7,115 nucleotides of DNA from positions 1 to 7,115 of the forward strand of contig CAVRNW010000023.1 in the NCBI GenBank assembly GCA_963722665.1. Direction: 5' to 3'. This document shows, one piece after another, positions 5,827 through 7,115 of the stretch (the first letter of the stretch is position 1; each line of letters opens with the position of its first letter). This DNA comes from Site-B1 sp963722665 (GTDB taxonomy: Bacteria > Bacteroidota > Bacteroidia > Flavobacteriales > Flavobacteriaceae). Made by a program: the position numbers and the translations under genes. The notes below the pieces were generated by a model. The model worked only from the letters and a program-made list of their open reading frames with translations. It had not been told where the DNA came from and did not search any database.

Positions 5827-7054
5827 TTATACAGTAACTTGTTTTTTCGACATTCTATCAATAAGCAGCACAAAAACAATTAACAAAAACATGGGAATTA
5901 ATAAAAAGTAAAAGGCCTTTGCGCCACCAACACTTTCAAACAACTCCCCAACAATTCTTGACCCTATCGTGCCTCCTAATGCCGAGAATATAATGATTAA
6001 TCCGGACATTGGTGAATGTAAACTTTTTGGTAAAGAACTTAACACCGTAGAATTTAATAACGGATAAATAGGAGCAATAAATAATCCAATTAATGGTAAA
6101 ATAAAGCCCAATAAAGGGACTTGAGACAAGCTTGAAATTTCTCCTATGGCTTGAATATTTCCTTGTAATTGTGGCAAAATATAAATAAGTATGCCTCCGG
6201 AAATAATTACACAAGACACAACCAGAACCACCCAATTGATATGTTTTGTTAAGAAGCCGGCTATGAATCTACCCAATGCTAAAGATAGAGCTAATATACT
6301 TGCCATTTGAACGCTTAAAACTGAATTAAAATTAAATATTTTTTTATTGAATGTTGGTAGCCATGTCATGATTCCTTGTTCTATCATTACAAATAAAAAT
6401 GCTGAAATAATAAAAACCAAGACCAAAGGAACTATCATTAATTTTACAGATTCTTTTAAATCATCCTTCAAACTAGAACCAATGGCTTCAACCTCATATT
6501 CAACTTTAGAAAAGAGCAGAAATATAAAGGAAACAGAAATGAGTCCACATAATAAATAATACACATTTAACCATGAATTCTCATCTGATGAATAAAAAAC
6601 GGGAAATAAAAAGTATGCGACAGCAATTCCTACCATAAAAAATCCTTCTATGGAACTCATTAAGGAGGCATGCTCTTTTTTGGAATCTGTTAAAATTCCA
6701 ATTAGTGAATACACTGATAGTTTTATTAATGCAAAACTAACACCAATGGTTAAAAATAATACTTTAGTATAGAAAAAAGAATTCCCAAATATTATCTGCA
6801 AACAGCCAAAAAACACGATACCTAAGGCAACAAGCATTGCTTTTTTATACCCAAAACGTGGTAAAAAAGAAGCTACTAAAAAAGAGACAAAAGCAATTGG
6901 TAAATCTTTAAAGGCTTCCAAAAGTGATAGCTTGAGATTCCGTTACTTTATAAACATCAATTGATTTTTCAATAACAATTCCAACACTATTTAATAAAAT
7001 GGCAAAAACAAAATAATTAAGATAGATAGATATTTTAATGCCTAAATTTTTCAT
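5827..7054 (-). CDS. MFS transporter, sugar-type (one-base frameshift near the N-terminus)
   Basis: This major facilitator superfamily permease probably imports trehalose or a related sugar for the trehalase that follows. Reading from the ATG at 7054 gives a first membrane helix (ISIYLNYFVFAILLNSVGIVI) and the frame ...VTESQAIT. One extra base in the A-run at 6920-6923 then shifts the frame to a stop. With it removed, the protein continues as LEAFKDLPIAFVSFLVASFLPRFGYKKAM, giving 408 residues, a normal MFS length. The stretch from 6921 to 5827 stays open and contains about eleven further hydrophobic helices, with the RFGYKK loop after helix 2 matching the MFS motif A position. The late segment PKSLHSPMSGLIIIFSALGGTIGSRIVGELFE resembles the fucose/glucose-type (FHS-like) permeases of Bacteroidota. 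It lies 11 bp after the upstream gene's stop codon and 2 bp before the trehalase start, so the three are very likely one operon. Substrate specificity is inferred from context only. Confidence 0.85.
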
Positions 7055-7065
7055 GATATTGGATA

Positions 7066-7115
7066 TTAATGTCCTGCACTTATTGTGATTACTTCTTCAT
7101 CATCATCACTTTCAG
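7066..7115 (-). CDS. C-terminal end of an unidentified upstream gene (partial)
   Basis: One frame reads ESDDDEEVITISAGH and ends at a TAA at 7068-7066; the gene enters the window from the right. It is only 15 codons, so no family can be assigned. Its stop codon lies 11 bp before the MFS start codon, which suggests it is the preceding gene of the trehalose uptake and hydrolysis operon. The acidic tail is noticeable but not diagnostic. Another frame is open through part of this stretch, so the call is moderate. Confidence 0.5.
   Translation of the reverse strand, partial: ESDDDEEVITISAGH

Noticed and set aside
5637..5837. Open frame of 66 codons on the plus strand
   Set aside because: It is antisense to the trehalase calcium-binding region and has no supporting features.
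5936..6235. Open frame of 99 codons on the minus strand
   Set aside because: It overlaps the MFS gene in another frame and does not show transmembrane periodicity or any family match.
6347..6559. Open frame of 70 codons on the plus strand
   Set aside because: It is antisense to the MFS gene with no recognisable product.
7061..7074. Near-palindrome GGATATTAATGTCC before the MFS start, a possible operator
   Set aside because: It has one mismatched pair, is very AT-rich, and overlaps the stop codon of the preceding gene inside an operon, so chance is the better explanation.

Overview
The window looks like chromosomal DNA from a member of the Bacteroidota, probably a marine or soil flavobacterium or a relative. 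This rests on the AT-rich composition, the near absence of Shine-Dalgarno sequences, two lipoprotein signal peptides, and a gene set typical of the phylum: GMC oxidoreductase, sugar phosphate isomerase/epimerase-like lipoprotein, Tat-exported Gfo/Idh/MocA oxidoreductase and DUF1080 (3-keto-disaccharide hydrolase family). No rRNA, tRNA, CRISPR array or mobile element was seen.

Left part (1-3740): the 5' end of a GMC-type FAD oxidoreductase runs leftward out of the window. A 150-bp intergenic region separates it from a rightward run of three genes: a TIM-barrel isomerase-like lipoprotein, a Gfo/Idh/MocA oxidoreductase (split by a one-base frameshift) and a DUF1080 lipoprotein. Such sets fit periplasmic oxidative breakdown of glycosides through 3-keto-sugars: a dehydrogenase oxidises C3, other enzymes cleave or eliminate the glycosidic bond, and an oxidoreductase or isomerase handles the product. 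The substrate cannot be read from the sequence.

Right part (3789-7115): a leftward run converges on the first one, and the two share a perfect 28-bp palindrome that should terminate transcription in both directions. In order of transcription it holds the last 15 codons of an unknown gene, an MFS sugar-type transporter (408 aa once one extra base is removed) and a GH37 trehalase starting two bases after the transporter's stop codon. The trehalase has no signal peptide, so the simplest model is import of trehalose by the transporter and hydrolysis to glucose in the cytoplasm.

The most interesting item is the trehalase. It resembles fungal neutral trehalases, including an EF-hand-like calcium loop near its N-terminus, rather than the usual bacterial TreA/TreF type. 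Its 3' half is damaged: at least seven reading-frame breaks lie within about 510 bp, and a segment of about 53 codons is present twice, 188 bp apart, with the copies only about 71% identical. This may be a fused, decaying gene or a faulty assembly patch. Single-base frame breaks also occur in the GMC, Gfo/Idh and MFS genes, so sequencing or assembly error has to be excluded before biological conclusions are drawn from the breaks.
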